From contig NZ_RAPE01000002.1 of assembly GCF_003651245.1 (NCBI RefSeq), forward strand, positions 806,001-870,000: DNA of 64,000 nucleotides, in the 5' to 3' direction. Shown here in pieces: positions 22,651 through 31,138 of this stretch. Under the pieces are notes generated by a model, which saw only the letters and a program-made list of their open reading frames with translations, was not told the origin of the DNA and did no database searches. Within the stretch, counting starts at the first letter, position 1. Each line of letters starts with the position of its first letter. A program made the position numbers and the translations under genes. This DNA comes from Roseovarius spongiae. GTDB lineage: Bacteria > Pseudomonadota > Alphaproteobacteria > Rhodobacterales > Rhodobacteraceae.

Positions 22651-22676
22651 CGCCTCCGCAGTTTCCTGCGAAGGCG
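22651..22676. terminator. Hairpin downstream of the DUF882 gene
   Basis: CGCCTCCGCAG and CTGCGAAGGCG form an 11-base stem with one mismatch around a short loop. On the minus strand it is followed by TTGTC rather than a clean T run, so it would be a weak terminator for the DUF882 gene. The rest of the 22440-22713 gap shows no gene. Confidence 0.45.
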
Positions 22677-22713
22677 CATCTGCCTCGATGGCGGGGTGTA
22701 GCGGGCCGGCGGT

Positions 22714-23283
22714 TCAGCGCCCCCAGCTGCGCTTGGGTCCGCAATCCATGTGCACGAAGTTCGAGCGCGAGTAACGTCCGACGCCGCCGCCGTGGCAGGC
22801 GAGCGCCGCCTTGCTCAGCTGACCGACCGAGCGCGACTGCAGGCGCAAGTCGGCGGCCTGGCCCGCGATGTGGCGCGAATTGCGCGCGACGTTCTTGGAG
22901 CGCCGGCGCAGCATCGCGTTGGTCGACGGGCTCCGGTAGCCCGACAGCATCGTGTAGGGTTCGCGCGTGTCCACGAGGTTATGCGCGGCGGCCATGATGT
23001 CGATGGTGCGGGTGTCGATCGCCTTAACGTCGTCGACGCGCCAGTCGCGCATGAAATACGAGATCTCTTCGACCGCGTCGCGGATATACTTGCCCTCGAT
23101 CCAGTAGATGGTGTCGATCTTCTCGCCGGTGCGCGGCGATATCATCGAGATCCGCCGGATATCTCCGGCGCCGCGCAGGAACCCGGCGGCCTTCGAAAGC
23201 GTTGGAGTTGCGGTGAGGGTCGTCGCCGCGAATACGCCAAGCAGCGCACGCCGCGAGAAAAGTGTCGAGGTGTCTGTCGTCAT
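22714..23283 (-). CDS. DUF882/YcbK-type M15 peptidase-like protein
   Basis: A 189-residue exported protein. A twin-arginine-like signal, SRRALLGVFAATT, begins near residue 9. The domain has zinc-ligand patterns of the peptidase M15 fold: SRHIAGQAADLRL (His and Asp) and NFVHMDCGP (His). YcbK relatives act on or bind peptidoglycan. The start at 23283 (MTTDTSTLF) is preferred to one 18 codons upstream because it places the Tat signal normally. It is divergent from an L,D-transpeptidase gene, a common alphaproteobacterial arrangement that supports a cell-wall role. Confidence 0.87.
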   Translation of the reverse strand: MTTDTSTLFSRRALLGVFAATTLTATPTLSKAAGFLRGAGDIRRISMISPRTGEKIDTIYWIEGKYIRDAVEEISYFMRDWRVDDVKAIDTRTIDIMAAAHNLVDTREPYTMLSGYRSPSTNAMLRRRSKNVARNSRHIAGQAADLRLQSRSVGQLSKAALACHGGGVGRYSRSNFVHMDCGPKRSWGR

Positions 23284-23596
23284 GATACGCCTGTCCCGTC
23301 GATTGCCTGTGCCCCGCATTTGCGCGGGTGCGTTCATCTCTCCCCAGATGTGTGTATTTCATGGCATATAAGGAATCGCTAACCAACCCGTGGTTCCCCG
23401 GTTTTTCATTTGCCCGCGATTTTCGGCCAAAATCCGCGCAAACGCCGGTTCGGGACGCGGGGCGCCGGGGCCGATGCGAATTGGTCGCAGGTCGTCATGA
23501 AGGCGAAAGCTGGCGCTAATTTGAATGGACAATGCGCGGCTGTCCGCCAACATGGCCCGCGACATCTGCCACGGGGTTCAATTTCGAGGGGAAAAC
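23284..23596. promoter_or_regulatory. Divergent promoter region of DUF882 and L,D-transpeptidase genes
   Basis: These 313 bases contain no convincing gene. The AT-richer centre (about 23350-23430) is the likely place for back-to-back promoters, but I cannot pick confident -35 and -10 boxes. The GAGGGGAAAAC just before 23597 is the ribosome site of the transpeptidase gene. Confidence 0.3.
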
Positions 23597-25213
23597 ATGC
23601 TCTTGACCGCCGCACTTACCATTCACCGCAGCGTTCTCGCCGCCGCGGCCGTCCTGACGCTGGCGGCGATCGCCCTGCCCGGGCAGGCGGGCGCGCAGGT
23701 GACCGCCTTCAAGCAGGCCGTCGCCGAGGGCGCCGCGCGCGACGACGCGCTGGCGGCGTTCTACCGCGACAACGCCTACCGCGCGGTGTGGACGGGCGCG
23801 GACGCCGAGTTTCGCGAGCGGCGCCAGGCGCTGATGCAGGCGATCGCCGAATCCGAAGCGCACGGGCTGCCGCCGGCGCGCTACAACCCGGACGAACTGA
23901 TGCGCCTGATGGAAACCGCGCGCACGCCGCGCGATCTCGGCCGGGTCGAGGTCGAGATGTCGCGCAGCTTCCTGCGGCTCGCGCGCGACATGCAGACCGG
24001 CATGTTGGTTCCCTCGAAGATCGACAGCGGCATCGTCCGCGAGATTCCCTACCGGGCGCCGGCCTCCTATCTGGACAATTTCCTGCGCAGCAACCCGCGC
24101 GCCTTCTTTCGCGGCCTGCCGCCGAAATCGGGCGAATACGCGCGCCTGATGCGGGAAAAGACGCGGCTCGAGCGGCGGCTCGGCGCGGGCGGCTGGGGGC
24201 CGAAGGCGCCGGTTGCGTCGCTCGCGCCCGGCGCGTCGGGCGGCGCGGTCATCGCGCTGCGCGATCGGCTGACCGAAATGGGCTATCTCGAACGCTCGGC
24301 CAGCGCGGTCTATGACACGCGCATGCAGCAGGCGGTGCAGGCGTTCCAGGCCGCCCACGGGCTTGTCCCCGACGGCGCCGCCGGCGCCGCCACCATCCGC
24401 GAGATCAACGAACCCGTGGAAAAGCGGCTCGCCTCGATCATGGTCGCGATGGAGCGCGAACGCTGGCTCAACATGCCGCGCGGCAAGCGTCACATCCTCG
24501 TCAACCTGACCGATTTCAGCGCCCGCATCATAGATGACGACAAGGTGACCTTCCGGACCCGCGCCGTGATCGGCAAGAACCGCTCGGGTCAGCAGAGCCC
24601 GGAATTCTCGGACGAGATGGAGTATCTCGAGATCAACCCGACATGGAACGTCCCGCGCTCCATCGCGGTCAAGGAATACCTGCCGCAGATGCAGCGCAAT
24701 CCCGGCGCGGCGGGGCATCTCAGGCTCTACAATGCGCGCGGTCAGCAGGTGAGCCGGGCGCATATCAACTTCAATCGCTACAACGCCCGCAACTTCCCCT
24801 TCGACCTGAAACAGCCGCCGTCGCCGCGCAACGCGCTGGGGTTGGTCAAGTTCATGTTCCCGAACAAGTACAACATCTACCTGCACGACACGCCCTCCAA
24901 GAGCCTCTTCCAGCGCAACGTGCGCGCCTTCAGCCATGGCTGTATCCGCCTGCAGGATCCGTTCGATTTCGCCTATGCGCTGCTTGCCCGGCAGGAGAGC
25001 GACCCAAAGGCGTTCTTTCACTCGGTGCTGAACACGGGCCGGCAGACGCAGGTGAAGCTGGAAAAGAAGGTGCCGGTGCACCTGATCTACCGCACCGCCT
25101 TCACCCAGGCCAAGGGACCGGTCCAGTATCGCGACGACGTCTATGGCCGCGATGCGCGGATCTGGGACGCGATGCGACAGGCGGGGGTTTCGCTGCGCGC
25201 CGTTCAGGGCTAG
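23597..25213 (+). CDS. L,D-transpeptidase, YcbB/LdtD type
   Basis: A 538-residue periplasmic enzyme that makes 3-3 peptidoglycan crosslinks. After a signal peptide there is an N-terminal scaffold region, a peptidoglycan-binding domain (about residues 215-275, with LRDRLTEMGYLE), and a YkuD catalytic domain ending in FSHGCIRLQDP, where Cys449 is the nucleophile. The long insert before the HGCIRL site is typical of the YcbB class. The start at 23597 (MLLTAALTIHRS) has GAGGGGAAAAC upstream and puts the signal sequence at the N-terminus; a start 24 codons earlier is less likely. Confidence 0.93.
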   Translation: MLLTAALTIHRSVLAAAAVLTLAAIALPGQAGAQVTAFKQAVAEGAARDDALAAFYRDNAYRAVWTGADAEFRERRQALMQAIAESEAHGLPPARYNPDELMRLMETARTPRDLGRVEVEMSRSFLRLARDMQTGMLVPSKIDSGIVREIPYRAPASYLDNFLRSNPRAFFRGLPPKSGEYARLMREKTRLERRLGAGGWGPKAPVASLAPGASGGAVIALRDRLTEMGYLERSASAVYDTRMQQAVQAFQAAHGLVPDGAAGAATIREINEPVEKRLASIMVAMERERWLNMPRGKRHILVNLTDFSARIIDDDKVTFRTRAVIGKNRSGQQSPEFSDEMEYLEINPTWNVPRSIAVKEYLPQMQRNPGAAGHLRLYNARGQQVSRAHINFNRYNARNFPFDLKQPPSPRNALGLVKFMFPNKYNIYLHDTPSKSLFQRNVRAFSHGCIRLQDPFDFAYALLARQESDPKAFFHSVLNTGRQTQVKLEKKVPVHLIYRTAFTQAKGPVQYRDDVYGRDARIWDAMRQAGVSLRAVQG

Positions 25214-25240
25214 ATACGGCCCCGGATACGGGGGGGCGTC

Positions 25241-26332
25241 ATGGCCTACACCATTGAACAGATCGCACGGGCGCTCGGGGCCGAAGCCGCGGGCGCGCCG
25301 GATATCGAGATTGACCGGGTCGCGGAACCCGCCGACGCCGGGCCGCGCGACCTTGCGCTCGCGACCAAGCCGGAATACGCCAACGCGCTGCCCTTGGGCG
25401 CGGCCCGCGCGGCGATGCTCTGGGAGGGCGCGGACTGGCGCGCGCTTGGCCTCGAGGCCGCGATCATGGCGCCGCGGCCGCGCTACGCGATGGCGGGGCT
25501 CAGCCGCATGTTCGACACCGGCGAAGGGTGGGGCGAGGGCGTCCACGCTTCGGCGGTGATCGACCCCACGGCGGAACTCGGTGACGATGTGCATGTCGCG
25601 CCTTTCGCGGTGATCGGCGCGCGGGCGCGGATCGGGGCGGGCACGCGGATCGGACCGCATGCTAGCATCGGCGCCGACGCGGTGATCGGCGATGGCGGCC
25701 TCATCCGCGATGGCGTGCGCATCGCCGCGCGCGTGCGGATCGGCGCGCGCGTCATCATCAATCCCGGCGCCGTGCTCGGCGGGGACGGGTTCAGCTTCGT
25801 CACCCCCGAGGTTTCGGGCGTGGAGGCGGCGCGCAGCACGCTGGGCGACCAGGGCGATGCAGAGGCGCAATCCTACGCCCGCATTCACAGCCTCGGGTCC
25901 GTGCGGATCGGCGACGACGTGGAGGTGGGCAGCAACAGCTCCATCGACCGCGGCACCGTGCGCGACACGGTGATCGGCGACCGCACCAAGATCGATTCGA
26001 TGGTGATGGTCGGCCACAACGTCGTGGTGGGCAACGACACGCTTCTCTGCGGGATGGTGGGACTGGCCGGGTCGGCGCGGATCGGCGACAACGTGGTGCT
26101 GGGCGGACAGGTCGGGGTGGGCGACAACATCTTCGTCGGCGACCGGGTCATCGCGGGCGGAGGAACCGGGATTCTCTCCAACGTTCCCGCAGGCCGCGTG
26201 ATCCTGGGCTACCCGGCGATGAAGATGGAAAGTCATATCGAGATGTACAAGGGGCTGCGCCGCCTCGGTCGCCTTTACGCCGACGTTGCGGACCTGAAGA
26301 AAGCTGTTATCAAGCCCGCGAAAAGCGACTAA
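25241..26332 (+). CDS. lpxD: UDP-3-O-acylglucosamine N-acyltransferase
   Basis: A 363-residue lipid A enzyme that adds the amide-linked acyl chain to UDP-3-O-acyl-glucosamine. The N-terminal uridine-binding domain (about 1-100) is followed by a left-handed beta-helix of hexapeptide repeats and a C-terminal helix. MVGHNVVVG places the catalytic His at 259. It is not in the bamA-fabZ-lpxA cluster; instead it stands 28 bases after the transpeptidase gene and is followed by an acyl carrier protein and a ketoacyl synthase. This context suggests that its acyl donor may be made by those neighbours. Confidence 0.95.
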   Translation: MAYTIEQIARALGAEAAGAPDIEIDRVAEPADAGPRDLALATKPEYANALPLGAARAAMLWEGADWRALGLEAAIMAPRPRYAMAGLSRMFDTGEGWGEGVHASAVIDPTAELGDDVHVAPFAVIGARARIGAGTRIGPHASIGADAVIGDGGLIRDGVRIAARVRIGARVIINPGAVLGGDGFSFVTPEVSGVEAARSTLGDQGDAEAQSYARIHSLGSVRIGDDVEVGSNSSIDRGTVRDTVIGDRTKIDSMVMVGHNVVVGNDTLLCGMVGLAGSARIGDNVVLGGQVGVGDNIFVGDRVIAGGGTGILSNVPAGRVILGYPAMKMESHIEMYKGLRRLGRLYADVADLKKAVIKPAKSD

Positions 26333-26480
26333 AGCGTTTCGACCCGTTGTCGAGTCGCGGCCGATGGCGATACGTTCGGGGCGGAACGTCGCCGCGCGCG
26401 CCCCGGGCGCCGGTCGCGGCGGAGGTTATATCAGAAACGCCCTGGCGCGGGCGCAGCCAGCGGTCAGCAAGAGGAATGTC

Positions 26481-26741
26481 ATGAGCGATATCGAGGACCG
26501 CGTGATCGCCATCATCGCCGAGCAGGCCGTGCTCGAGCCGTCGGACGTGACGCTGGACAGCACGCTTGAGGAGTTGGGAATCGACAGCCTCGGCCTGGTC
26601 GAGAGCATCTTCGCGATCGAGGAAGCCTTCGACATCAACGTGCCATTCAACGCCAACGATCCGACTGAGAGCGATTTCGACATCTCCAACGTGCGTAGCA
26701 TTGTCGCAGGCGTCCGGCGACTGGTGAAGGAACAGTCTTGA
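26481..26741 (+). CDS. Acyl carrier protein (dedicated paralogue)
   Basis: An 86-residue acidic four-helix carrier protein. LEELGIDSLGLVE contains the phosphopantetheine attachment Ser36. It is not the housekeeping AcpP: the sequence around helix II and the NDPTESDFDISN stretch differ from it. The start at 26481 has AGAGGA upstream. Its stop overlaps the next gene by 4 bases (TTGA), so carrier and synthase are made together. With lpxD upstream it probably supplies an acyl chain for lipid A. Confidence 0.92.
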   Translation: MSDIEDRVIAIIAEQAVLEPSDVTLDSTLEELGIDSLGLVESIFAIEEAFDINVPFNANDPTESDFDISNVRSIVAGVRRLVKEQS

Positions 26742-27949
26742 AACGGGTCGTCATCACCGGCGCGGGGACGATCAACGCGCTCGGCGCCGACGTGCCCGCG
26801 ACGCTCGAGGCGATGCGCGAGGGACGCTGCGGCATCGGCGAACTGGAATTCCGCGACGTGGAGCGGCTGTCGATCCGCATCGGCGGGCAGGTCAAGGGCT
26901 ATGAGCCGGAGGCCAGCTTCAACCGCCAGCAACTGTCGCTCTACGACCGGTTCACGCAATTCACCCTGATCGCCGCGCGCGAGGCGATCGAGCAGTCGGG
27001 GCTCGAGTTCTCGGGCGACCTGGCGGCGCGGGCGGGCGTTGTGCTGGGGAATTCGGGCGGCGGCATGACGACGCTCGACGATAATTACCGCTCGGTCTAC
27101 GAGGACGGCAAGAACCGCGTGCATCCCTTCGTGGTGCCCAAGCTGATGAACAACGCCGCGGCGAGCCACGTGTCGATGGAGTTCAACCTCAAGGGGCCGA
27201 GCTTTACCGTCTCGACCGCTTGCGCGTCCTCGAATCACGCGATGGCGCAGGCGTTCCAGATGGTGCACGGCGGCATGACGCCGGTGATGATCGCGGGCGG
27301 GTCGGAATCCATGCTCTGCTTTGGCGGGGTCAAGGCCTGGGAAGGGCTGCGGGTGATGTCGAAGGACGCCTGCCGTCCGTTCAGCGCCAATCGCAACGGC
27401 ATGGTGCAGGGCGAGGGCGCCGGCGTCTTCGTCTTCGAGGAATACGAGCACGCCCGCGCACGTGGCGCCGAGATTTTGGCCGAGGTGATCGGTTACGCCA
27501 TGACGTCGGACGCTTCGGATATCGTGATGCCCTCTAAACAGGGGGCCGCGCGCGCCATCGCGGGGGCGATGCAGGACGCGCGGGTGAACCCCGATGACGT
27601 GGGCTACATCAACGCCCACGGCACCGGCACCGCCGCCAACGACAAGACCGAAAGCGCCGCGGTCGCGGACGTGTTCGGCGCACACGCGGACAAGCTGTTG
27701 ATGTCCTCGACCAAGTCGATGCACGGTCATCTCATAGGCGGCACCGGCGCGGTGGAACTGCTGGCCTGCATCATGGCGGTGCGCGACGGGATCGTGGCGC
27801 CGACCATCGGCTACGAGGAACCGGACCCGGAATGCGCGCTCGACGTGGTCCCGAACGAGGCGCGCGAGGCCCGCGTCGAGGTCGCGCTCTCCAACGCCTT
27901 CGCCTTCGGCGGGCTGAACGCGGTGCTGGCGCTGCGGCGCTTCGCCTGA
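26738..27949 (+). CDS. Beta-ketoacyl-ACP synthase (FabF-like)
   Basis: A 403-residue condensing enzyme of the thiolase fold. The Cys-His-His set is complete: Cys162 in STACASS, His294 in NAHGTGT and His329 in SMHGHLIGG, so it should condense malonyl-ACP with an acyl primer. The start is TTG 26738, overlapping the stop of the ACP gene by 4 bases, with GAAGGA upstream. It is FabF-like in length. Pairing with its own ACP and lpxD points to a specialised chain rather than bulk fatty acid synthesis. Confidence 0.92.
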   Translation: MKRVVITGAGTINALGADVPATLEAMREGRCGIGELEFRDVERLSIRIGGQVKGYEPEASFNRQQLSLYDRFTQFTLIAAREAIEQSGLEFSGDLAARAGVVLGNSGGGMTTLDDNYRSVYEDGKNRVHPFVVPKLMNNAAASHVSMEFNLKGPSFTVSTACASSNHAMAQAFQMVHGGMTPVMIAGGSESMLCFGGVKAWEGLRVMSKDACRPFSANRNGMVQGEGAGVFVFEEYEHARARGAEILAEVIGYAMTSDASDIVMPSKQGAARAIAGAMQDARVNPDDVGYINAHGTGTAANDKTESAAVADVFGAHADKLLMSSTKSMHGHLIGGTGAVELLACIMAVRDGIVAPTIGYEEPDPECALDVVPNEAREARVEVALSNAFAFGGLNAVLALRRFA

Positions 27950-27977
27950 CCGACCTCATCCACGTCCCTGAACGAAA

Positions 27978-28001
27978 GGCGGCCCGGAAATCCGGGCCGC
28001 C
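27978..28001. terminator. Terminator hairpin between the convergent synthase and ialB-like genes
   Basis: A 10-base perfect stem GGCGGCCCGG/CCGGGCCGCC with a 4-base loop lies between convergent genes. On the minus strand it is followed by TTTCG, so it probably ends the IalB-like transcript; it may also stop the plus-strand synthase transcript. Confidence 0.7.
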
Positions 28002-28010
28002 TCGCGTCGA

Positions 28011-28026
28011 ATATGTCTAGACATAT
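28011..28026. repeat. Perfect 16-base palindrome
   Basis: ATATGTCTAGACATAT reads the same on both strands. It lies between the terminator stem and the stop codon of the IalB-like gene, in an AT-rich patch unlike its surroundings. It could bind a dimeric protein or form a small cruciform; no role is known. Confidence 0.6.
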
Positions 28027-28034
28027 AGCCCGGT

Positions 28035-28718
28035 TCACTCGGTAAAGAGCGACACCGAATCGTAGCCCTTGGTGAAGCCGCTGAGCGAGACGTCGATCCT
28101 CACCTTCTGGTCGGGCGCCTGGGCGGGCACCAGCGTCAGCGTCGCCTTGGCGCCGCGTTTGAACGCGCTGATGTCCTCGGCGGTCAGGCCGATCTGTGCG
28201 ATGCAGCCGGTTTCGGTGCACACGCGGTAGGGATAGCTCTTGGCGGCGGCGCCATCGACCGAGATCTTCAGCTCTTCGGTGAGCAGGGTGAACAGCGGAA
28301 CCATGATCGTGCCGCCGGCGATGATCGGCCCCTGGTCCTTGATGTCGAAGATGCTGAACTCGGCGACCGGGTTGCCCTGTTTCTCGCGCAAGAGCTGATA
28401 GAGTTGGCAGGGATCCTCGCCTTCCTGCGCGCGGAAGCAGCGCAGGCTCCAGTCGCCGAACTTTTCCTTGATGTAGGTGGGATCCTCGGCCTCGGCGACC
28501 TCGCGCCCCTGCGAGAAGCCCGAATCCGTCGCGGCGTCGTCCCCGGCGGCCTCGGGCGCGGGCGTTTCGGCCTCGGGCGCGGTTTCCTGCGTTTCGGCCG
28601 GCGCTTCGGCGGCCGGTTGTTCGTCAGAGGCGGCGGCGTCGCCGTCCTGCTGCGCAACAGCCGTCTGGCCGAGCGCAAGCGCGGCCGCAAAAGACAGAAT
28701 GGTAAGTGATCTGGGCAT
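28035..28718 (-). CDS. Invasion-associated locus B (IalB) family protein
   Basis: A 227-residue exported protein. A signal peptide ending AVAQ is followed by a low-complexity Glu/Ala/Pro/Thr region (about residues 25-75) and then an IalB domain with FGDWSLRCF, CQLYQLLREKQG, a VPLFTLL stretch and CTETGCIAQIGL. The four Cys in these motifs are conserved in pairs in the family. IalB was named for Bartonella erythrocyte invasion, but homologues are widespread in free-living alphaproteobacteria and their role is unclear. The start at 28718 is preferred to in-frame Met codons upstream because the signal begins there. Confidence 0.87.
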   Translation of the reverse strand: MPRSLTILSFAAALALGQTAVAQQDGDAAASDEQPAAEAPAETQETAPEAETPAPEAAGDDAATDSGFSQGREVAEAEDPTYIKEKFGDWSLRCFRAQEGEDPCQLYQLLREKQGNPVAEFSIFDIKDQGPIIAGGTIMVPLFTLLTEELKISVDGAAAKSYPYRVCTETGCIAQIGLTAEDISAFKRGAKATLTLVPAQAPDQKVRIDVSLSGFTKGYDSVSLFTE

Positions 28719-28898
28719 GTTGTCCCCGTGTGTCATGAATCTTCGGAGGCGCTCTATCATGTCGCGCCAAGGCTGTCAGGACTAAACCGCAGACATCCCG
28801 GGCCTGCAAGCCGGATTCGCGCCGCGCGCGGCGCGCCGCCTGCGCGCCCTTCGACTGCAATGGCCGCGCCGATCGTCGCGGATTTCGCCATCGCCACA

Positions 28899-28963
28899 GA
28901 AAAGGGGCCTCGCGGCCCCTTCCCATTCGTTCTCCCTGCCGGACTGGCCGACCTAGTGATTGG
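28899..28963 (-). ncRNA. Candidate short RNA or leader with terminator, minus strand
   Basis: A promoter-like pair on the minus strand (TTGACG at 28997-28992, 16 bases, CTAGCG at 28975-28970) predicts a start near 28963. About 40 bases further an 8-base stem AAGGGGCC/GGCCCCTT is followed by TTTTC at 28900. This would give an RNA of about 65 bases. Alternatively the hairpin is an attenuator in the leader of the IalB-like gene, whose start lies about 180 bases on. No family is recognised. Confidence 0.35.
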
Positions 28964-28969
28964 ACTGAA

Positions 28970-28997
28970 CGCTAGGACAGAACGGAATCAGCGTCAA
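28970..28997 (-). promoter_or_regulatory. Putative minus-strand promoter upstream of the IalB-like gene
   Basis: TTGACG and CTAGCG are separated by 16 bases on the minus strand. The -35 is a good match to sigma-70 consensus; the -10 is poor but resembles GC-rich alphaproteobacterial promoters. It faces the IalB-like gene. Confidence 0.45.
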
Positions 28998-29023
28998 CAG
29001 GCAAACTGCACGGGGTCAATCAC

Positions 29024-29105
29024 AAAAAAGGCCGCACCCGAAGGCGCGGCCAGTCTGACAGGGAGGACGCCCCCCGCGCCGCCAAGAGGACATGCAGCGC
29101 GGGGG
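29024..29105 (-). ncRNA. Candidate small RNA with CCUCCC motif, resembling MmgR/suhB type
   Basis: Read on the minus strand from about 29105, a GC-rich hairpin (CCCCCGCGCTGC pairing with GCGGCGCGGGGG; loop with TCCTCT) comes first, then an unpaired GTCCTCCCTGT segment, then a strong intrinsic terminator (GGCCGCGCC/GGTGCGGCC followed by six T). A TATAAA box at 29116-29111 would place the start at the base of the first hairpin. This order (5-prime hairpin, single-stranded CCUCCC, terminator) recalls the alphaproteobacterial suhB/MmgR RNA family, which has a conserved UUUCCUCCCU. The -35 is weak. Expression is not proven. Confidence 0.5.
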
Positions 29106-29178
29106 ACGGATTTATACTGGCGGCAATTGGTTAAATTTGTATGTTCAGAAGGCACATTAATCGCGATCCGGGGGCAGG

Positions 29179-30723
29179 GTGCTGGATAACAGGGTTTTCA
29201 TAGGCGGCGGCGGGCCGGATTACGGCGAAAAGCAGGGGCTCCGCCTCGACTATGCGAACCGTCACGGGCTGATCGCGGGCGCGACCGGGACCGGCAAGAC
29301 GGTCACGCTCCAGATCCTCGCCGAAGGTCTTTCGGCCGCGGGCGTGCCGGTCTTCCTGTCGGACGTGAAGGGCGATCTTTCGGGGCTGGGCGCGGCGGGC
29401 AGCGCGGAGTTCAAGCTGCACGAAGCATTCCAGAGCCGCGCCGCGACCATCGGTTTCGACGACTACCGCTACGAGGCCTTCCCCGTCACCTTCTGGGATC
29501 TCTTCGGCGAGCAGGGCCACCCAGTGCGCACCACCGTCGCGGAAATGGGGCCGCTGCTGCTCAGCCGGCTGATGAACCTGACGGACGCGCAGGAGGGCAT
29601 CATGAACATCGCCTTCCGCGTCTCGGACGAGGAGGGGATGCCGATCCTCGACCTCAAGGACTTGCAGGCGCTGCTGGTCTGGGTGGGCGAGAATCGCGAC
29701 GCGCTGTCGCTGCGTTACGGCAACGTGTCGCCGCAATCGGTAGGCGCGATCCAGCGGCAGCTGATGGTGCTGGAAAACCAGGGTGGCGCGCAGCTTTTCG
29801 GAGAACCGGCGCTCGACCTCGACGATCTCATCACCACTGACGCGGACGGGCGCGGACGCATCAACATCCTCGCCGCCGACCGGCTGATGGGGGCGCCGCG
29901 GCTTTACGCGACCTTCCTGCTCTGGCTGCTGTCGGAACTGTTCGAGACGCTGCCCGAGGTGGGCGATCCGGAGAAGCCGAAGCTTGTCTTCTTCTTCGAC
30001 GAGGCGCACCTGCTGTTCGATGACGCGCCCAAGGCGTTGGTGGACAAGGTTGAACAGGTGGCGCGGCTCATCCGCTCCAAGGGGGTAGGGGTCTATTTCA
30101 TCACCCAGAACCCGGACGACGTGCCCGAGGACATCCTCGGGCAGCTCGGCAACCGCATCCAGCACGCGCTGCGCGCCTTCACCGCGCGCGACCGCAAGGC
30201 GCTGGCGCGCGCCGCCGAGACCTACCGCCCCAATCCGCGCTTCGACACCGCCGACGCGATCCGCGACGTGGGCACCGGGGAGGCGGTGACCTCCATGCTG
30301 GGGCCCAAGGGCGCGCCCGGCGTGGTCGAACGCACGCTGATCCGCCCGCCATCCTCGCGGCTTGGCCCGATCGACGACGCCGCCCGGCGCGCGCTGATCC
30401 AGGCGTCGCCCGTCGTGGGCAAATACGATACGGCAATCGACCGCGAGTCAGCCTACGAGATCATCGCGCAACGCGCCGACAAGGCCGCGCAGGAGGCGGA
30501 GGCGGCCGAGAAAAAAGCCGAGGAACAGAGCGCGGCGGAACGCGAATTCAACGCCGGGCGGCGCTATTCGGGCAAGCGGGTCAGCCGCTCGACCTCGCGC
30601 GACGACGGGTTCGGCAGCCGCTTTGGCCGGGCGATCGGCGGCGCCGTCCTGAAGGAGATGAGCGGGACGACCGGCCGCCGTCTCGTGCGGGGCATCCTCG
30701 GGGGGTTGTTCAAGGGGCGCTGA
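29179..30723 (+). CDS. HerA-like/DUF853 P-loop ATPase
   Basis: A 514-residue protein of the bacterial DUF853 (YjgR) family. [11 protein letters not shown] near residue 35 is the Walker A loop, and [15 protein letters not shown] around residue 270 is Walker B with the catalytic Glu. A C-terminal Glu/Ala-rich helix (about 430-460) and a basic tail follow. The family is related to HerA DNA translocases but its in vivo role is not established. Translation begins at GTG 29179, with GGGGGCAGG close before it. The preceding gap holds the candidate small RNAs on the other strand. Confidence 0.88.
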   Translation: MLDNRVFIGGGGPDYGEKQGLRLDYANRHGLIAGATGTGKTVTLQILAEGLSAAGVPVFLSDVKGDLSGLGAAGSAEFKLHEAFQSRAATIGFDDYRYEAFPVTFWDLFGEQGHPVRTTVAEMGPLLLSRLMNLTDAQEGIMNIAFRVSDEEGMPILDLKDLQALLVWVGENRDALSLRYGNVSPQSVGAIQRQLMVLENQGGAQLFGEPALDLDDLITTDADGRGRINILAADRLMGAPRLYATFLLWLLSELFETLPEVGDPEKPKLVFFFDEAHLLFDDAPKALVDKVEQVARLIRSKGVGVYFITQNPDDVPEDILGQLGNRIQHALRAFTARDRKALARAAETYRPNPRFDTADAIRDVGTGEAVTSMLGPKGAPGVVERTLIRPPSSRLGPIDDAARRALIQASPVVGKYDTAIDRESAYEIIAQRADKAAQEAEAAEKKAEEQSAAEREFNAGRRYSGKRVSRSTSRDDGFGSRFGRAIGGAVLKEMSGTTGRRLVRGILGGLFKGR

Positions 30724-30732
30724 GCGCGGAGA

Positions 30733-30936
30733 TCAGCCCCCGGCGCCCATCGACGCGCCGATGATAAGCGCAACGGTCAGCAGCGCGAGCATGCCCTGCA
30801 TCTGCTCGGAACTGTTCGCGATCGCGTCCGCCGCGACGACCTCCGGTGCGACGACCGGATCGGACAGGTTCCCGGCGATGGCTGGCGCGGTGGTGAGCGC
30901 AAGCGCGCAAATGGCTGCAAGAATGGTGATTTTCAT
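30733..30936 (-). CDS. Small exported or membrane protein of unknown function
   Basis: A 67-residue protein with a signal peptide (MKITILAAICALALTTAPAIAG), a conserved-looking NLSDPVVAPEVV phrase after the cleavage site and a C-terminal hydrophobic helix (MLALLTVALIIGASMG). Small proteins with the same NLSDPVV phrase are familiar from Rhodobacteraceae genomes, but none has a known function to me. The start at 30936 puts the signal at the N-terminus. It is convergent with the HerA-like gene, 9 bases away. Confidence 0.7.
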   Translation of the reverse strand: MKITILAAICALALTTAPAIAGNLSDPVVAPEVVAADAIANSSEQMQGMLALLTVALIIGASMGAGG

Positions 30937-31138
30937 GAATGCGTCCCCCAAGGATATAATGTTGCCAAATTATCCGCCGCCCGGCATCGGGTCAACTATT
31001 GCTAGCCATGACCGGGGTTGTTGCCTAGGCTGCTTTTGATGCCGAAACAATTGCGGCGTCACGCATTCGACGGACGGTGCGCGCCGAAATCGACGCGCCG
31101 CCATCGGAACAACGAGAAAAACACGAGGGCGCCGAGCA

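Noticed and set aside
23516..26236. 906-codon minus-strand open frame
   Set aside because: It is the mirror of the L,D-transpeptidase and lpxD genes; its His/Asp-rich repeats come from the reverse complement of the hexapeptide repeats.
25241..26332. Repeat array within lpxD as a possible CRISPR-like repeat
   Set aside because: The recurring GATCGG-like units encode the hexapeptide beta-helix and are irregular at DNA level, with no spacers.
28624..28926. 100-codon minus-strand frame overlapping the ialB-like start
   Set aside because: It overlaps the signal-peptide region of the IalB-like protein in another frame, and its first codons form the terminator-like hairpin.
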